From Blastococcus sp. TF02-09 (GTDB lineage Bacteria; Actinomycetota; Actinomycetes; Mycobacteriales; Geodermatophilaceae), in NCBI RefSeq assembly GCF_003319105.1, contig NZ_QOHH01000003.1:1-64000 (forward strand): a stretch of 64,000 nt of DNA, in the 5' to 3' direction. Shown piece by piece: positions 35,030-44,585 of this stretch (positions are counted from its first letter, which is position 1; the number at the start of each line of letters is the position of its first letter). The translations under genes and the position numbers were made by a program. The notes under the pieces are model-generated. The model saw only the letters and a program-made list of their open reading frames with translations. It searched no databases and was not told where the DNA came from.

Positions 35030-36671
35030 CCACGCGCAGCCACCGGTAGCCGTAGCCCTCCAGCTGCAGCTGCGCGCTCCCGTCGTCGGACAGCGTCGTG
35101 CTGCCCGGCTGCAGGAGGTCGACCAGGCGGTGCTCGGGGCCGCAGTCCTCCAGTGTCAGCGGCACGGTGCGGGGCTCGGGCCCGAGGTTGTGCAGGGCGA
35201 CGAGCGCGCCGTCGTCCCAGGCGCACAGGTGGGCCAGCACCTCCCGGTGCGGCTGGTCGAGCACCCGGAAGGCGCCCCAGCCGAGCTCGGGGGACTCGCG
35301 GTAGCGGCGGATCAGCAGCTTCATGAACGACAGCAGCGAGCCGGGGTCGTTGCGCTGGTCGGCGACGTTGACGTGCTCCGGGGCGAACCCGCCGCTCACG
35401 ACGGGCCCGGGCAGCCTGCTGGGCGGCGCGGGCGAGAACCCGCCGTTGCGCCCCGAGGTCCACTGCATCGGGGTGCGGACGGCGAGCCGGCCCTCGGCGT
35501 CGAGGTCCTCCCCCATCCCGATCTCCTCGCCGTAGAACAGCACCGGCGTGCCGGGCAGCGAGAACAGCAGGCTGTAGACCATGCGCACCCGGCGCGGGTC
35601 GCCGTCCAGCATCGGCGGCAGCCGGCGGCGCAGCCCGCGGCCGTAGACCTGCATGCGCTCCTCGGGGCCGAACGCGGCGAACACCTCGGCCCGCTCGTCG
35701 TCGGACAGCTTGTCCAGGGTCAGCTCGTCGTGGTTGCGGACGAAGGTGCCCCACTGCGAGTCCGGGTGCAGGGCGGGGCGGCTCTCCAGCGCGGTGACCA
35801 GCGGCCCGGCGTCGGTCCGCGCCATCGCCAGGTAGAGCGCCTGCATGCCGATGAAGTCGAACTGCATCGTCAGCTCGTCGCCGTCGGGACCGCCGAAGAA
35901 CTCCAGCTGCTGCTCGAAGGGCAGGTTGACCTCGCCCAGCAGCACGCCGTCCCCGGTCCGGCGGCCGACCAGCTGCCGGAGCGCGCGGAGGTACTGGTGC
36001 GGATCGGGGAACGCGCCGTCGTCGGCACCCTGCGTCTCGAGGAAGAACGGGACGGCGTCCACCCGGAAGCCGTCGAGGCCCAGCTGCAGCCAGAAGCCCA
36101 TGATCGTGGCGACCTCGTCGCGCACCCGTGGGTTGGTGACGTCCAGGTCGGGCTGCTCCTTGTAGAACCGGTGCAGGTACCACTCCCCCGTCGGCTCCGA
36201 CAGCGTCCAGATGCTGTCCTCCTGGTCGGGGAAGACGACCTGGTCGGAGGTGTCCGGCGGCGGGTCGGAGCGCCAGACGTAGAAGTCGCGGAACGGCGAG
36301 TCCTTCGACGACTCCGCCGAGCGGAACCACGGGTGCCTCCGGGAGGTGTGGTTGACGACCAGGTCGGCGATCACCCGCATGCCGCGGTCCTTCGCCGTCC
36401 GGATCACCTCGACCAGGTCGCCGTGCGTGCCCAGCCGGGGGTCGACGCCGTAGAAGTCGGTGATGTCGTAGCCGTCGTCCCGCTCGGCGGTCGGGTAGAA
36501 GGGCATGAGCCACAGGCAGGTGACGCCCAGGTCGGCGAGGTGGTCGATCCGCTGGGCCAGCCCCGCGAAGTCGCCGATGCCGTCCCCGTCCCAGTCCAGG
36601 TAGGTCTCGACGTCGAGGCAGTAGACGACGGCGTTCTTCCACCAGAGGTCCGCGGTGTCGGTGATCCTCAC
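35001..36671 (-). CDS. GH13 alpha-amylase family enzyme, trehalose-synthase-like
   Basis: 556 residues from a GTG overlapping the LLM gene stop (GTGA). A (beta/alpha)8 GH13 domain: DLVVNHTS (region I), DGFRVDAVPF with the nucleophile Asp (II), LLGEVNLP with the acid/base Glu (III) and FVRNHDELT with the third Asp (IV). RNHDELTL and PGTPVLFYGEEIGMG resemble TreS, which interconverts maltose and trehalose. Length is that of TreS without a fused maltokinase. A hydrolase role cannot be excluded. Confidence 0.85.
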   Translation of the reverse strand: MRITDTADLWWKNAVVYCLDVETYLDWDGDGIGDFAGLAQRIDHLADLGVTCLWLMPFYPTAERDDGYDITDFYGVDPRLGTHGDLVEVIRTAKDRGMRVIADLVVNHTSRRHPWFRSAESSKDSPFRDFYVWRSDPPPDTSDQVVFPDQEDSIWTLSEPTGEWYLHRFYKEQPDLDVTNPRVRDEVATIMGFWLQLGLDGFRVDAVPFFLETQGADDGAFPDPHQYLRALRQLVGRRTGDGVLLGEVNLPFEQQLEFFGGPDGDELTMQFDFIGMQALYLAMARTDAGPLVTALESRPALHPDSQWGTFVRNHDELTLDKLSDDERAEVFAAFGPEERMQVYGRGLRRRLPPMLDGDPRRVRMVYSLLFSLPGTPVLFYGEEIGMGEDLDAEGRLAVRTPMQWTSGRNGGFSPAPPSRLPGPVVSGGFAPEHVNVADQRNDPGSLLSFMKLLIRRYRESPELGWGAFRVLDQPHREVLAHLCAWDDGALVALHNLGPEPRTVPLTLEDCGPEHRLVDLLQPGSTTLSDDGSAQLQLEGYGYRWLRVVSQDSRRLV

Positions 36672-37654
36672 CGCGCGACCGCCGGCGCCGGGGCGGTCAC
36701 GCCCAGCTGCGGCAGCACGTGCTCGCCGAAGGCGTCGAGGAAGGGCCGCTGCTCCTTGCCGACGTGGTGCAGGTAGACGTCGTCGAAGCCCAGGTCGAGG
36801 TACTCCTGCAGCCACGCGGTGTGCTGCGCCAGGTCCGCGGAGACGCGGACGGCGTCGGTCACGCCGTCGGGCCGGACGTGCGCGCTGGCCTGCTCGAAGG
36901 CCTCCGGGCCGTCCAGGTCCCAGCACAACGGCGGCGGGAAGACGTTGCTGCGCCACTGGTCGTGCGCGAGGGCGAGCGCGCGCTCGGGGTCCGAGTCCCA
37001 GGCGACGTGCACCTGGATGATCAGCCGGCCCTGCCCGCCGGCGTCCCGGTAGGCGGCGATCATCTCGCGCAGATGGTCGTGCGGCTGGTTGATGGTGACC
37101 AGCCCGTCGGCCCACTCCGCGTGCCGGCGCGCCGTCGCCACGGTCACCGCCGGCCCGATCAGGGCGGGAGGCTGCTCGGGCAGCGTCCAGATCCGCGCGC
37201 GGTCGACGGTGACCAGGCCGTCGTGGGTGACCTCCTCGCCGGCGAGCAGCGCACGGATGACGTCGACGCACTCGCGCAGCCGGGCGTCCCGCACGTCTTT
37301 CCGGGGCCAGGGATCGCCGGTGACGTGCTCGTTCATCGCCTCGCCGCTGCCCAGGGCCACCCAGAACCGGCCGGGGAACATGGCGCCGAGGGTGGCGGCG
37401 GCCTGGGCGACGATCACCGGGTGGTAGCGCTGGCCCGGCGCGTTCACCGCCCCGAACGGCAGCGACGTCGTCGCCATGGCCGCGCCCAGCCAGGACCAGG
37501 CGAACCCCGACTCGCCCTGCCGCGGGTTCCAGGGCGCCAGGTGGTCGGAGCACATCGCGGCGGTGAAGCCCACCGTCTCGGCGTGCTGCACCGCGCGCAG
37601 CAGCTCGGCCGGGTGCACCTGCTCGTGGGAGTTGTGGAATCCGATGACCGGCAT
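36668..37654 (-). CDS. TIGR03885-type LLM class flavin-dependent oxidoreductase
   Basis: 328 residues, luciferase-like TIM barrel (IGFHNSHEQ start, MCSDHLAPW, GSGEAMNEHVTGD). The sequence looks like the FMN-type TIGR03885 subfamily rather than the F420 enzymes. Reaction unknown. Coupled by GTGA to the trehalose-synthase-like gene, a pairing that suggests a shared role in carbohydrate or osmolyte metabolism. Confidence 0.82.
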   Translation of the reverse strand: MPVIGFHNSHEQVHPAELLRAVQHAETVGFTAAMCSDHLAPWNPRQGESGFAWSWLGAAMATTSLPFGAVNAPGQRYHPVIVAQAAATLGAMFPGRFWVALGSGEAMNEHVTGDPWPRKDVRDARLRECVDVIRALLAGEEVTHDGLVTVDRARIWTLPEQPPALIGPAVTVATARRHAEWADGLVTINQPHDHLREMIAAYRDAGGQGRLIIQVHVAWDSDPERALALAHDQWRSNVFPPPLCWDLDGPEAFEQASAHVRPDGVTDAVRVSADLAQHTAWLQEYLDLGFDDVYLHHVGKEQRPFLDAFGEHVLPQLGVTAPAPAVAR

Positions 37655-37703
37655 GGGCCATGCCTACCGCGCGCGGTGGCCGTCCGCAGTACCGTCCGCC
37701 GTC

Positions 37704-38309
37704 GTGCAGCGTCCCTCGACCACCGCCCGCGTCGTCCTCGCCGCCGACGTCGCCGTCAAGCTGGCCACGACCGCCCTGCTGGTGTTCGCCGCGTTGCATC
37801 CGGACTGGCAGCAGTTCGAAGGCAAGGCGATGGCCGCCCGCGCGGTCGCCTACCCGCTCGGCCTGCTGGTGCTGCCGGTCGCCTGGTGGGTGCTCCGGCG
37901 CCCGGCCGGCCGGCCCTACCCGGCACTGGCCGACCTGCTGATCTCGATCCCGTTCCTGGTCGACACCGCGGGCAACGCGCTGGACCTGTACGACGCCGTC
38001 GTCTGGTTCGACGACGCGTGCCACCTGGTCAACTGGGCGCTGCTAATGGGCGGGCTGGCGGTCTCCCTCCCCCGGTGGCTGCACCCGTGGACGCGGCTGG
38101 GGCTGACGGTCGGACTGGGCTCGGCGACGGCGCTGCTCTGGGAGGTCGGCGAGTTCTTCGCCTTCCTGCGCACCAGCCCGGAGCTGGCCACCGCCTACAC
38201 GGACACGCTGGGCGACATGGTGCTCGGGACGACGGGCTCGCTGCTCGCGGGGCTCCTGGTGCTGCGGCTGCTGCCCAGCGATGTGCCCCCGCGGCCCGCG
38301 ACCCCGTAG
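37704..38309 (+). CDS. Hypothetical integral membrane protein
   Basis: 201 residues from a GTG. Six hydrophobic segments are visible, near residues 10-30, 50-65, 75-95, 105-122, 132-150 and 170-190. Acidic and aromatic residues inside the helices (DTAGNALDLYDAVVWFDDACH; LWEVGEFF) suggest a membrane enzyme or metal site. TACCGT at 37690-37695 suggests a nearly leaderless transcript. No family recognised. Confidence 0.75.
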   Translation: MQRPSTTARVVLAADVAVKLATTALLVFAALHPDWQQFEGKAMAARAVAYPLGLLVLPVAWWVLRRPAGRPYPALADLLISIPFLVDTAGNALDLYDAVVWFDDACHLVNWALLMGGLAVSLPRWLHPWTRLGLTVGLGSATALLWEVGEFFAFLRTSPELATAYTDTLGDMVLGTTGSLLAGLLVLRLLPSDVPPRPATP

Positions 38310-38319
38310 TGGTCGAGGC

Positions 38320-38943
38320 TCAGCGCGCGGACAACGCCAGCCGCATGCCGAACCCGACGAGGGTCGCGCCGGTGACGCCGTCGATGGCCCGGACCGTGCC
38401 CGGGCGCCGCAACCAGCGGCTGAGCACGGCGGCCGCACCGATCAGCAGGGCGAACCACACGACGGTCAGCCCCGCGTGCACGGCGGCCAGCAGGAGCCCG
38501 GGCAGCAGCGGATCGCTCCCGGCGGGGAGGAACTGCGGGAGCAGGGCGACGTAGAAGACGCCGATCTTCGGGTTGAGCAGGTTCGTCGCCAGGCCCGTCC
38601 GCGCCGCCCGCCACACCGAACCGCGGCTGCCCGCGGGTTCCTCGGTCGCGGGACGGGACCGCAGCGTGCGGACGAGCAGGCGGACCCCGAACCAGAGCAG
38701 GTAGGCCGCGCCCGCATAGCGCAGCGCGGTGTAAGCGACCTCGGAGGCGGTGACCAGCGCGGAGATGCCGACGGCCGCCGACGCTCCCCACACGAACAGG
38801 CCGGTCAGGATGCCGGCCGCGGTAGCCACCGCCTCGGTGCGGCTCCGGGTGAGGGCCGCCCGGAGCACTAGTGCCGAGTCCAGACCCGGGGTGACCGTGA
38901 GCACCGCCGCGACGACGGCGAAGGCCAGCACCTCGGAAATCAT
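38320..38943 (-). CDS. LysE family translocator
   Basis: 207 residues, six membrane helices. Family motifs: TPGLDSALVLRAAL (N-terminal) and NLLNPKIGVFYVALLPQFL (middle). Exports amino acids or related compounds. It lies 101 bases from divergent hrpB. CACGAT near -10 may be its promoter. Confidence 0.88.
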   Translation of the reverse strand: MISEVLAFAVVAAVLTVTPGLDSALVLRAALTRSRTEAVATAAGILTGLFVWGASAAVGISALVTASEVAYTALRYAGAAYLLWFGVRLLVRTLRSRPATEEPAGSRGSVWRAARTGLATNLLNPKIGVFYVALLPQFLPAGSDPLLPGLLLAAVHAGLTVVWFALLIGAAAVLSRWLRRPGTVRAIDGVTGATLVGFGMRLALSAR

Positions 38944-39044
38944 GCAGGCATCGTGGCATCCGTGGCGCCGGCCGGGCCGAGCGGCCGCGGGTGGAATTGC
39001 AGCCGGCCGGCCACGGGCGGAGTCCGGCGCGCGAGACTGACCGC

Positions 39045-41522
39045 GTGCTGCCACCGCCCGGGTCACCGGGGACCGACCTGCCGGTCCGCGCCGTGCTCCC
39101 CGCACTGGCCGACGCGCTCGCGGCCCGCGGCAGCGCCGTCCTGGTCGCCCCGCCCGGCACCGGCAAGACCACGCTGGTCCCCCTCGCGCTCGCCGGCGCC
39201 GTCCCGGGTCGGGTCCTCGTGGCCGAGCCGCGGCGGGTCGCCGCCCGCGCCGCAGCCCGGCGGATGGCCGCACTGCTCGGCGAGGAGGTGGGCGGCCAGG
39301 TCGGGTACAGCGTCCGGGGGGACAGCCGGCGCAGCGCCGCCACGCGCGTCGAGGTGGTCACCACCGGCCTGCTGGTCCGGCGGTTGCAGGCCGATCCGGA
39401 GCTACCGGGTGTCGACGTCGTCGTGCTCGACGAGTGCCACGAGCGGCACCTGGACACCGACCTGGCGCTCGCCTTCGGCCTCGACGGCCGCGCCGCGCTC
39501 CGCCCGGAGCTGCAGCTGCTCGCCATGTCGGCGACCGCCCAGGCGCAGCGGCTGGCCGACCTGCTGGGCGCGGACGGACCGGCTCCGGTGGTGGCGGCCT
39601 CCGGCGCGCTGCACGACGTCGACGTCGTCTGGGCGCCGCCGGCCGGCCCGGTCGACCCGCCGCACGGCCTGCGCGTGGACCCGCGGCTGCTGGGGCACGT
39701 GGCAGCGACGGTCCGCCGGGCGCTGGCCGAGCGCACCGGCGACGTCCTGGTGTTCCTCCCCGGCGCCGGCGAGATCGGCACCGTGGCCCAGCAGCTGGGC
39801 GGAGTCGGCGCCGACGTCCTGCCGCTGCACGGGCGGCTGCCGGCGGCGGCGCAAGACGCCGCGCTGCGGACCGGCCCGCGTCGCCGGGTCGTGCTGGCCA
39901 CCGCGCTCGCGGAGAGCAGCCTCACCGTGCCCGGCGTCCGGACCGTGGTCGACGCCGGTCTGGCCCGCGTGCCCCGGGCCGATCTGGCCCGCGGCCTGGG
40001 CTCGCTGGTGACGGTGCGGGCGTCGCGGGCGGCGGTCACCCAGCGGGCCGGCCGCGCCGGCCGGGAGGGGCCGGGCGCGGTGTACCGCTGCTGGACCCCC
40101 GCCGAGCACGATCGGCTGCCCGCGCACGACGAGCCGGAGGTGGCCGTCGCCGACCTCACCGCCTTCGAGCTGGAGCTGGCGTGCTGGGGCGCGCCCGGTG
40201 GTGCCGGCCTGGCGCTGCCGGACCCCCCGCCCCCGGCGGCCCAGCTCGTGGCCGGCCAGACCCTGCGCTCCCTGGGGGCGGTCGACGGCGAGGGCCGGGC
40301 GACCGCCCGCGGGCGCGCGCTGACCGCCGTCGGGGTGCACCCGCGGCTGGCCCGGGCGCTGCTCGACGGCGCACCGCTGGTGGGTCGCCGCCGGGCGGCC
40401 GAGGTGGTCGCGCTGCTCTCCGCGGACCTCCCGTCCCGCAGCGACGACCTCGCCGTGACCTGGCGGGCGCTGCGCGCAGGGTCCGACCGCGGGGCCACCG
40501 CGCGCTGGCGGGACGAGGTGGCCCGCCTCGAGCGGTCGGTCGACGACGTCGCGCCCCGCGACCTGCCCGACGACACCGCCGCCGGGCTCGTGGTCGGCCT
40601 CGCCCACCCCGAACGGCTGGCCCGCCGCCGCCCGGGCGGCACCGGCTACCTCATGGCCGCCGGCACCGGTGCGGAGCTGGCGCCCGGCACCGCGCTCTCC
40701 GGCGCGCCGTGGCTGGCGGTCGCGGTGGCCGACCGGGCGCCGGGACGGCGCGACGCCCGGGTGCGGTCCGCCGTCGCGATCGGCGAGGCCACCGCCCTGG
40801 AGGCCGGGGCCTCGCTGCACGCCGAAGTGGACGAGGTGTCGTGGCGGGACGGCGACGTGCGCAGCGCCCGCGTGGAGCGGCTCGGCGCGATCGTGCTGGC
40901 CGAGCGGCCGCTGCCCGAGCCCGACCCGGGCGCGCTGACGGCGGCGGTCGCCGAGGGGCTCCGCCGCGAGGGGCTCGGCCTGCTCACCTGGACGACGGCG
41001 GCCCGACGGCTGCGCGAGCGCCTGGCCGCGGCCCGCGCCGGCCTGGGCGATCCGTGGCCGCCGGTCGACGACGACGCGCTGCTCGACGCGCTCGACCTCG
41101 CCGGGGCACGACGCCGCGCCGACCTCGCCCGCATCGACGTCGTCGCCGCCCTGCGCGCCCTGGTGCCCTGGCCGCTGAGCGCGGACCTGGACGTCGTCGT
41201 CCCCGATGCGGTCACCGTCCCGACCGGCTCGCGGATCCGCGTCGACTACGGCGACCCGGAGGTGCCCACGCTGTCGGTGCGGGTGCAGGAGGTGTTCGGC
41301 TGGGCGCAGGCCCCGCGGGTGGCCGGCCGGCCGCTGCGGCTCCAGCTCCTCTCCCCCGCCTCGCGCGTCGTGGCGACGACCACCGACCTCGCCGGCTTCT
41401 GGACCACCGGCTACCCGGCCGTCCGCAGCGAGCTGCGCGGCCGCTACCCCCGACACCCCTGGCCCGAGGACCCGGCGACGGCACCGGCCACGAAGCGAGC
41501 TTCCCCACGGTCGCGGTCCTGA
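39045..41522 (+). CDS. hrpB: ATP-dependent helicase HrpB
   Basis: 825 residues, usual length. DEAH-family RNA helicase: Walker A APPGTGKTT, DECH box (VVLDECHERHLDTD), MSATAQ, and QRAGRAGREG motif VI. The C-terminal HrpB-specific domain follows (PWPLSADLDVVVPDAVTVP, HPWPEDP). The start chosen is the GTG at 39045 with a GAGACT -10-like box at -12 to -7; the frame extends upstream. Biological role in bacteria is poorly defined. Confidence 0.9.
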   Translation: MLPPPGSPGTDLPVRAVLPALADALAARGSAVLVAPPGTGKTTLVPLALAGAVPGRVLVAEPRRVAARAAARRMAALLGEEVGGQVGYSVRGDSRRSAATRVEVVTTGLLVRRLQADPELPGVDVVVLDECHERHLDTDLALAFGLDGRAALRPELQLLAMSATAQAQRLADLLGADGPAPVVAASGALHDVDVVWAPPAGPVDPPHGLRVDPRLLGHVAATVRRALAERTGDVLVFLPGAGEIGTVAQQLGGVGADVLPLHGRLPAAAQDAALRTGPRRRVVLATALAESSLTVPGVRTVVDAGLARVPRADLARGLGSLVTVRASRAAVTQRAGRAGREGPGAVYRCWTPAEHDRLPAHDEPEVAVADLTAFELELACWGAPGGAGLALPDPPPPAAQLVAGQTLRSLGAVDGEGRATARGRALTAVGVHPRLARALLDGAPLVGRRRAAEVVALLSADLPSRSDDLAVTWRALRAGSDRGATARWRDEVARLERSVDDVAPRDLPDDTAAGLVVGLAHPERLARRRPGGTGYLMAAGTGAELAPGTALSGAPWLAVAVADRAPGRRDARVRSAVAIGEATALEAGASLHAEVDEVSWRDGDVRSARVERLGAIVLAERPLPEPDPGALTAAVAEGLRREGLGLLTWTTAARRLRERLAAARAGLGDPWPPVDDDALLDALDLAGARRRADLARIDVVAALRALVPWPLSADLDVVVPDAVTVPTGSRIRVDYGDPEVPTLSVRVQEVFGWAQAPRVAGRPLRLQLLSPASRVVATTTDLAGFWTTGYPAVRSELRGRYPRHPWPEDPATAPATKRASPRSRS

Positions 41523-41559
41523 CCCTGCGGGCTCGGCGCCCCGCGGCGAGGATCGCTCC

Positions 41560-43398
41560 GTGACAGGCACACCGACCACGGACGACTGGGGCATCGATGC
41601 GAGCTGGCTGGACGCGCTCGACGAGGAGCACGAGGTAGCGCAGGAGACCATCGAGAAGCTGCGCGAGATCATCGGGAGGCCGCCGGCGGACCTCGAGGAG
41701 CGGGCACCCATCGTCGCCCGGCCCGGGGACTCTCTCGAGGTCGAGGGCGGCGAGGTCGTCTGCGAGGACGGCGAGGTCCGCTCGATCGCCGGCTCCCTGC
41801 CCGCGGATTTCCCGCTCGGCTACCACTGGCTGCAGTCCGCCGACGGGCGCCGTCGCCGGCTGATCGTGTCCCCGGGCCGCTGCTGGCTGCCCGAACAGCG
41901 CACCTGGGGCTGGGCGGTGCAGCTCTACGCCGCCCGCAGCCGCGACAGCTGGGGCATCGGCGACCTCGGTGACCTGCGCGCTCTCCGGCGCATGGCCGCC
42001 GAGCAGGGCGCCGGCTTCGTGCTGATCAACCCCTTGCACGCGGTCGCCCCGATCGCCGAGCAGGAGGACAGCCCGTACCTGCCGGCCACCCGGCGCTTCC
42101 TCAACCCGATCTACCTGCGCGTCCCCGAGGTGCCCGGTGCCGACGCCGTCGACCTCGAGGAGGACGCCGGGCGCGCGCTGGGCGACGGCGAGCTGATCGA
42201 CCGGGACGCGATCTGGGCGCGCAAGCGCGAGGTGCTCATGCGCATCTTCTTCGCCCACGGGGGCGGCGAGGCGTTCGGGCGCTGGCGCGAGGAGCAGGGG
42301 CAGACCCTGCAGGACTGGGCCACCTGGGCGGCCATCACCGAGGAGCACGGAGCCGACTGGCACGCCTGGCCCGAGGAGCTCCGCCGGCCGGGCAGCAGGG
42401 CGCTGGAGGCCTACGTCGAGCAGCACGGCGCGGTCGTCGCCTTCCACGCCTGGCTGCAGTGGGCGCTCGAGCTGCAGTTCGCGGCCGCCACCGACGGCAT
42501 GACCGTCATCCAGGACCTGCCGATCGGCTTCGCCGGCGGCGGCGCCGACGCGTGGACGTGGCAGGACGCGCTGGCCGACGGCGTGAGCGTGGGCGCCCCG
42601 CCGGACGCGTTCAACTCCACCGGGCAGGACTGGGGCTCGCCCCCGCTGATCCCGTGGCGGCTGCGCGACGCGGACTACGAGCCGTTCATCCAGTCCATCC
42701 GCGCCACGATCGCCGGCGCGGGAGGCCTGCGGATCGACCACGTCATGGGCCTGTTCCGGCTGTGGTGGGTGCCGCGCGACGGCACCGCCGCCGACGGCGC
42801 CTACGTCCGCTACCCGGCCGAGGACCTGCTCGACATCGTCGCCCTAGAGAGCCACCGGGCGCAGGCGCTCGTGGTCGGCGAGGACCTCGGCACCGTGGAG
42901 GACGGCGTGCGCGAGGCCATGGCCGAGCACGGGGTGCTCTCCTACCGGCTGCTGTGGTTCGAGGACGACGAGCCCGCCGATTGGCCGGCCGAGGCGATGG
43001 CGGCGATCACGACCCACGACCTGCCCACGGTCGCCGGGCTGTGGAGCGGCGCCGACGCCGAGGAGCAGGCCGAGTACGGCACCGGGACGGCCGAGGAGAT
43101 CGAGCGCGGTCGCACCTCGCTGCTCGAGCACCTGCCGGGGCTGGCCGACGACGCCACCCCGGAGCAGGCCGTCGAGCAGGCCCACCGGCTCCTGGCGCAG
43201 GCGCCGGCGCTGCTGCTGTCGGCCACGTTGGACGACGCGGTGGGCGAGCCCCGCCGTCCCAACATGCCCGGCGCCGCCGACCGTCCCAACTGGTCGCTGC
43301 CGCTGCCCGTCCTGGTGGAGGACCTGCCGGAGCACCCGCTGCTGCGGTCGGTCGCCCGCACCCTGGCCGAGGGCGTGGCCGGAGCCGCCACCGACTGA
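41560..43398 (+). CDS. malQ: 4-alpha-glucanotransferase (amylomaltase)
   Basis: 612 residues. GH77 enzyme that transfers maltodextrin chains. Visible motifs: RDSWGIGDLGDLRAL, PYLPATRRFLNPIYL, GLRIDHVMGLFRLWW with the nucleophile Asp, VVGEDLGTVED with the acid/base Glu, and TTHDLPTVAG. An extra N-terminal region of about 100 residues precedes the catalytic fold. Near the trehalose-synthase-like gene, so glucan and trehalose metabolism cluster here. Starts at a GTG with GAGGAT at -12 to -7; ends at a hairpin terminator. Confidence 0.93.
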   Translation: MTGTPTTDDWGIDASWLDALDEEHEVAQETIEKLREIIGRPPADLEERAPIVARPGDSLEVEGGEVVCEDGEVRSIAGSLPADFPLGYHWLQSADGRRRRLIVSPGRCWLPEQRTWGWAVQLYAARSRDSWGIGDLGDLRALRRMAAEQGAGFVLINPLHAVAPIAEQEDSPYLPATRRFLNPIYLRVPEVPGADAVDLEEDAGRALGDGELIDRDAIWARKREVLMRIFFAHGGGEAFGRWREEQGQTLQDWATWAAITEEHGADWHAWPEELRRPGSRALEAYVEQHGAVVAFHAWLQWALELQFAAATDGMTVIQDLPIGFAGGGADAWTWQDALADGVSVGAPPDAFNSTGQDWGSPPLIPWRLRDADYEPFIQSIRATIAGAGGLRIDHVMGLFRLWWVPRDGTAADGAYVRYPAEDLLDIVALESHRAQALVVGEDLGTVEDGVREAMAEHGVLSYRLLWFEDDEPADWPAEAMAAITTHDLPTVAGLWSGADAEEQAEYGTGTAEEIERGRTSLLEHLPGLADDATPEQAVEQAHRLLAQAPALLLSATLDDAVGEPRRPNMPGAADRPNWSLPLPVLVEDLPEHPLLRSVARTLAEGVAGAATD

Positions 43399-43405
43399 GC
43401 CGGGC

Positions 43406-43448
43406 GCGCCGGAGGCCGGTTCCCGTGACGGGGCGCGGCCTCCGGCGC
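43406..43448 (+). terminator. Hairpin terminator after malQ
   Basis: A 13-bp perfect stem (43406-43418 with 43436-43448) and 17-base loop, 8 bases past the malQ stop. Confidence 0.7.
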
Positions 43449-43540
43449 CTGTTCCGCGGATCACGGCCGCCCGTGCACATCCGTCCCACGACACCCCCCA
43501 CCGCGTCGAACACGCGTTCGATCCGTGCGATCCTCTCGGG

Positions 43541-43852
43541 GTGGCCGGAGGGATGCAGCGGGGTGGTTCGAGGCAGTCCCTGGCCGAGCGCGCGGCACGG
43601 TCCGGCGCCGGCTCCGCGGAACCTCCTGCGACCCCTCCGGCGCCCGGTACCGCCGCGGGGCGCGGCGGCGAGGGCAGGCACTGCTGGGTGCACGACCCGC
43701 CGGACGCGCCGGGCACCTGGCCGGGGCTGCTCGTCGAGTGGCGGCAGCGGCACGGCGCCTGGCAGGGCCGGGTGACGTACGCGGTGACCGGCCCGGACGG
43801 CCCGGCGCTGATCGAGAACTGGCTGCCCGCGGCGCGGCTGGAGCCCCGGTGA
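43541..43852 (+). CDS. Conserved hypothetical protein
   Basis: 103 residues from a GTG; ATG at 43553 is possible. A disordered first half (Gly/Ala/Pro) and a compact second half with three Trp residues (WPGLLVEWRQRHGAWQGRV, in part). GATCCT at -12 to -7 supports a leaderless GTG start. Not recognised. Confidence 0.6.
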   Translation: MAGGMQRGGSRQSLAERAARSGAGSAEPPATPPAPGTAAGRGGEGRHCWVHDPPDAPGTWPGLLVEWRQRHGAWQGRVTYAVTGPDGPALIENWLPAARLEPR

Positions 43853-43929
43853 CCCTCGTCCCGGGTTAGGCCGGGCGGCTGCTGGCTATGGCCGGGGACG
43901 ACAGCACCCGCGATGGACGGAGCACCACC

Positions 43930-44127
43930 ATGACCACCCCCGACCAGCCGAACCTCGACGACGTCCTCCTCCCCGAGGAGAACGTGACCCGGGACCGCAC
44001 GCAGCACGCCAAGGACCCGCACCCCAGCGACGAGGTGCTCGAGCACCGCACCGAGCTCGAGCGCCAGGCCGTCGGCTCCGAGGACGCCGACCCCGCCGGC
44101 GCCGAGCAGCACTCCGCCACCGACTGA
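43930..44127 (+). CDS. Small acidic hypothetical protein
   Basis: 65 residues from an ATG with GGAG upstream. Very acidic and polar (LDDVLLPEENVTRD, HRTELERQAVGSED), probably disordered. No known family. 14 bases upstream of the EVE-like gene, likely cotranscribed. Confidence 0.65.
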   Translation: MTTPDQPNLDDVLLPEENVTRDRTQHAKDPHPSDEVLEHRTELERQAVGSEDADPAGAEQHSATD

Positions 44128-44141
44128 GAGAGGACCCGCCG

Positions 44142-44585
44142 GTGGCCCGGCTGCAGCACTCCGACGTCGCTGCGTGGCTGCTCAAGAGCACCCGGGCCCC
44201 GGCGGAGATCGACGCCGGGTGGGCGCCGGGCGAGGAGCGGGAGCTGACCCGCTGCGTCCGGCGCTCCTACCGGCTGGAGCTGGTCTCCCCCGGCCAGCCG
44301 GTGCTGCTGCGGATCAGTGGCCGCGCCAGCCCCGGCGTGCACGCCGTCGGCACCGTCTCCGCGCCGGTGCAGGAGCACGAGGACGACGGCCCTGTGCTCC
44401 CGGTGCGCCTCACCTCCCTGCCCGATCCCGTGCCCCGGGGCGAGTTGCTGGCCGACCCCGACTTCGGCTCGGCCGAGGTGCTGCGCATGCCGGCCGGGAG
44501 CAACCCGTCGTGGCTGTCGGCGGCGCAGCTCCGAGCAGTGCTCGCGCGGGCCGGCCGGCCCGGGCTGGGACCATCGGTCCCGTGA
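44142..44585 (+). CDS. EVE/PUA-like domain protein
   Basis: 147 residues from a GTG with GAGAGGA upstream. AWLLKSTRAPAEID at the N-terminus, LVSPGQPVLLRISG and PGVHAVGTVSAPV in the middle resemble the EVE fold (a PUA-like modified-base reader), but the match is distant. Overlaps the next gene by GTGA. Confidence 0.5.
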   Translation: MARLQHSDVAAWLLKSTRAPAEIDAGWAPGEERELTRCVRRSYRLELVSPGQPVLLRISGRASPGVHAVGTVSAPVQEHEDDGPVLPVRLTSLPDPVPRGELLADPDFGSAEVLRMPAGSNPSWLSAAQLRAVLARAGRPGLGPSVP

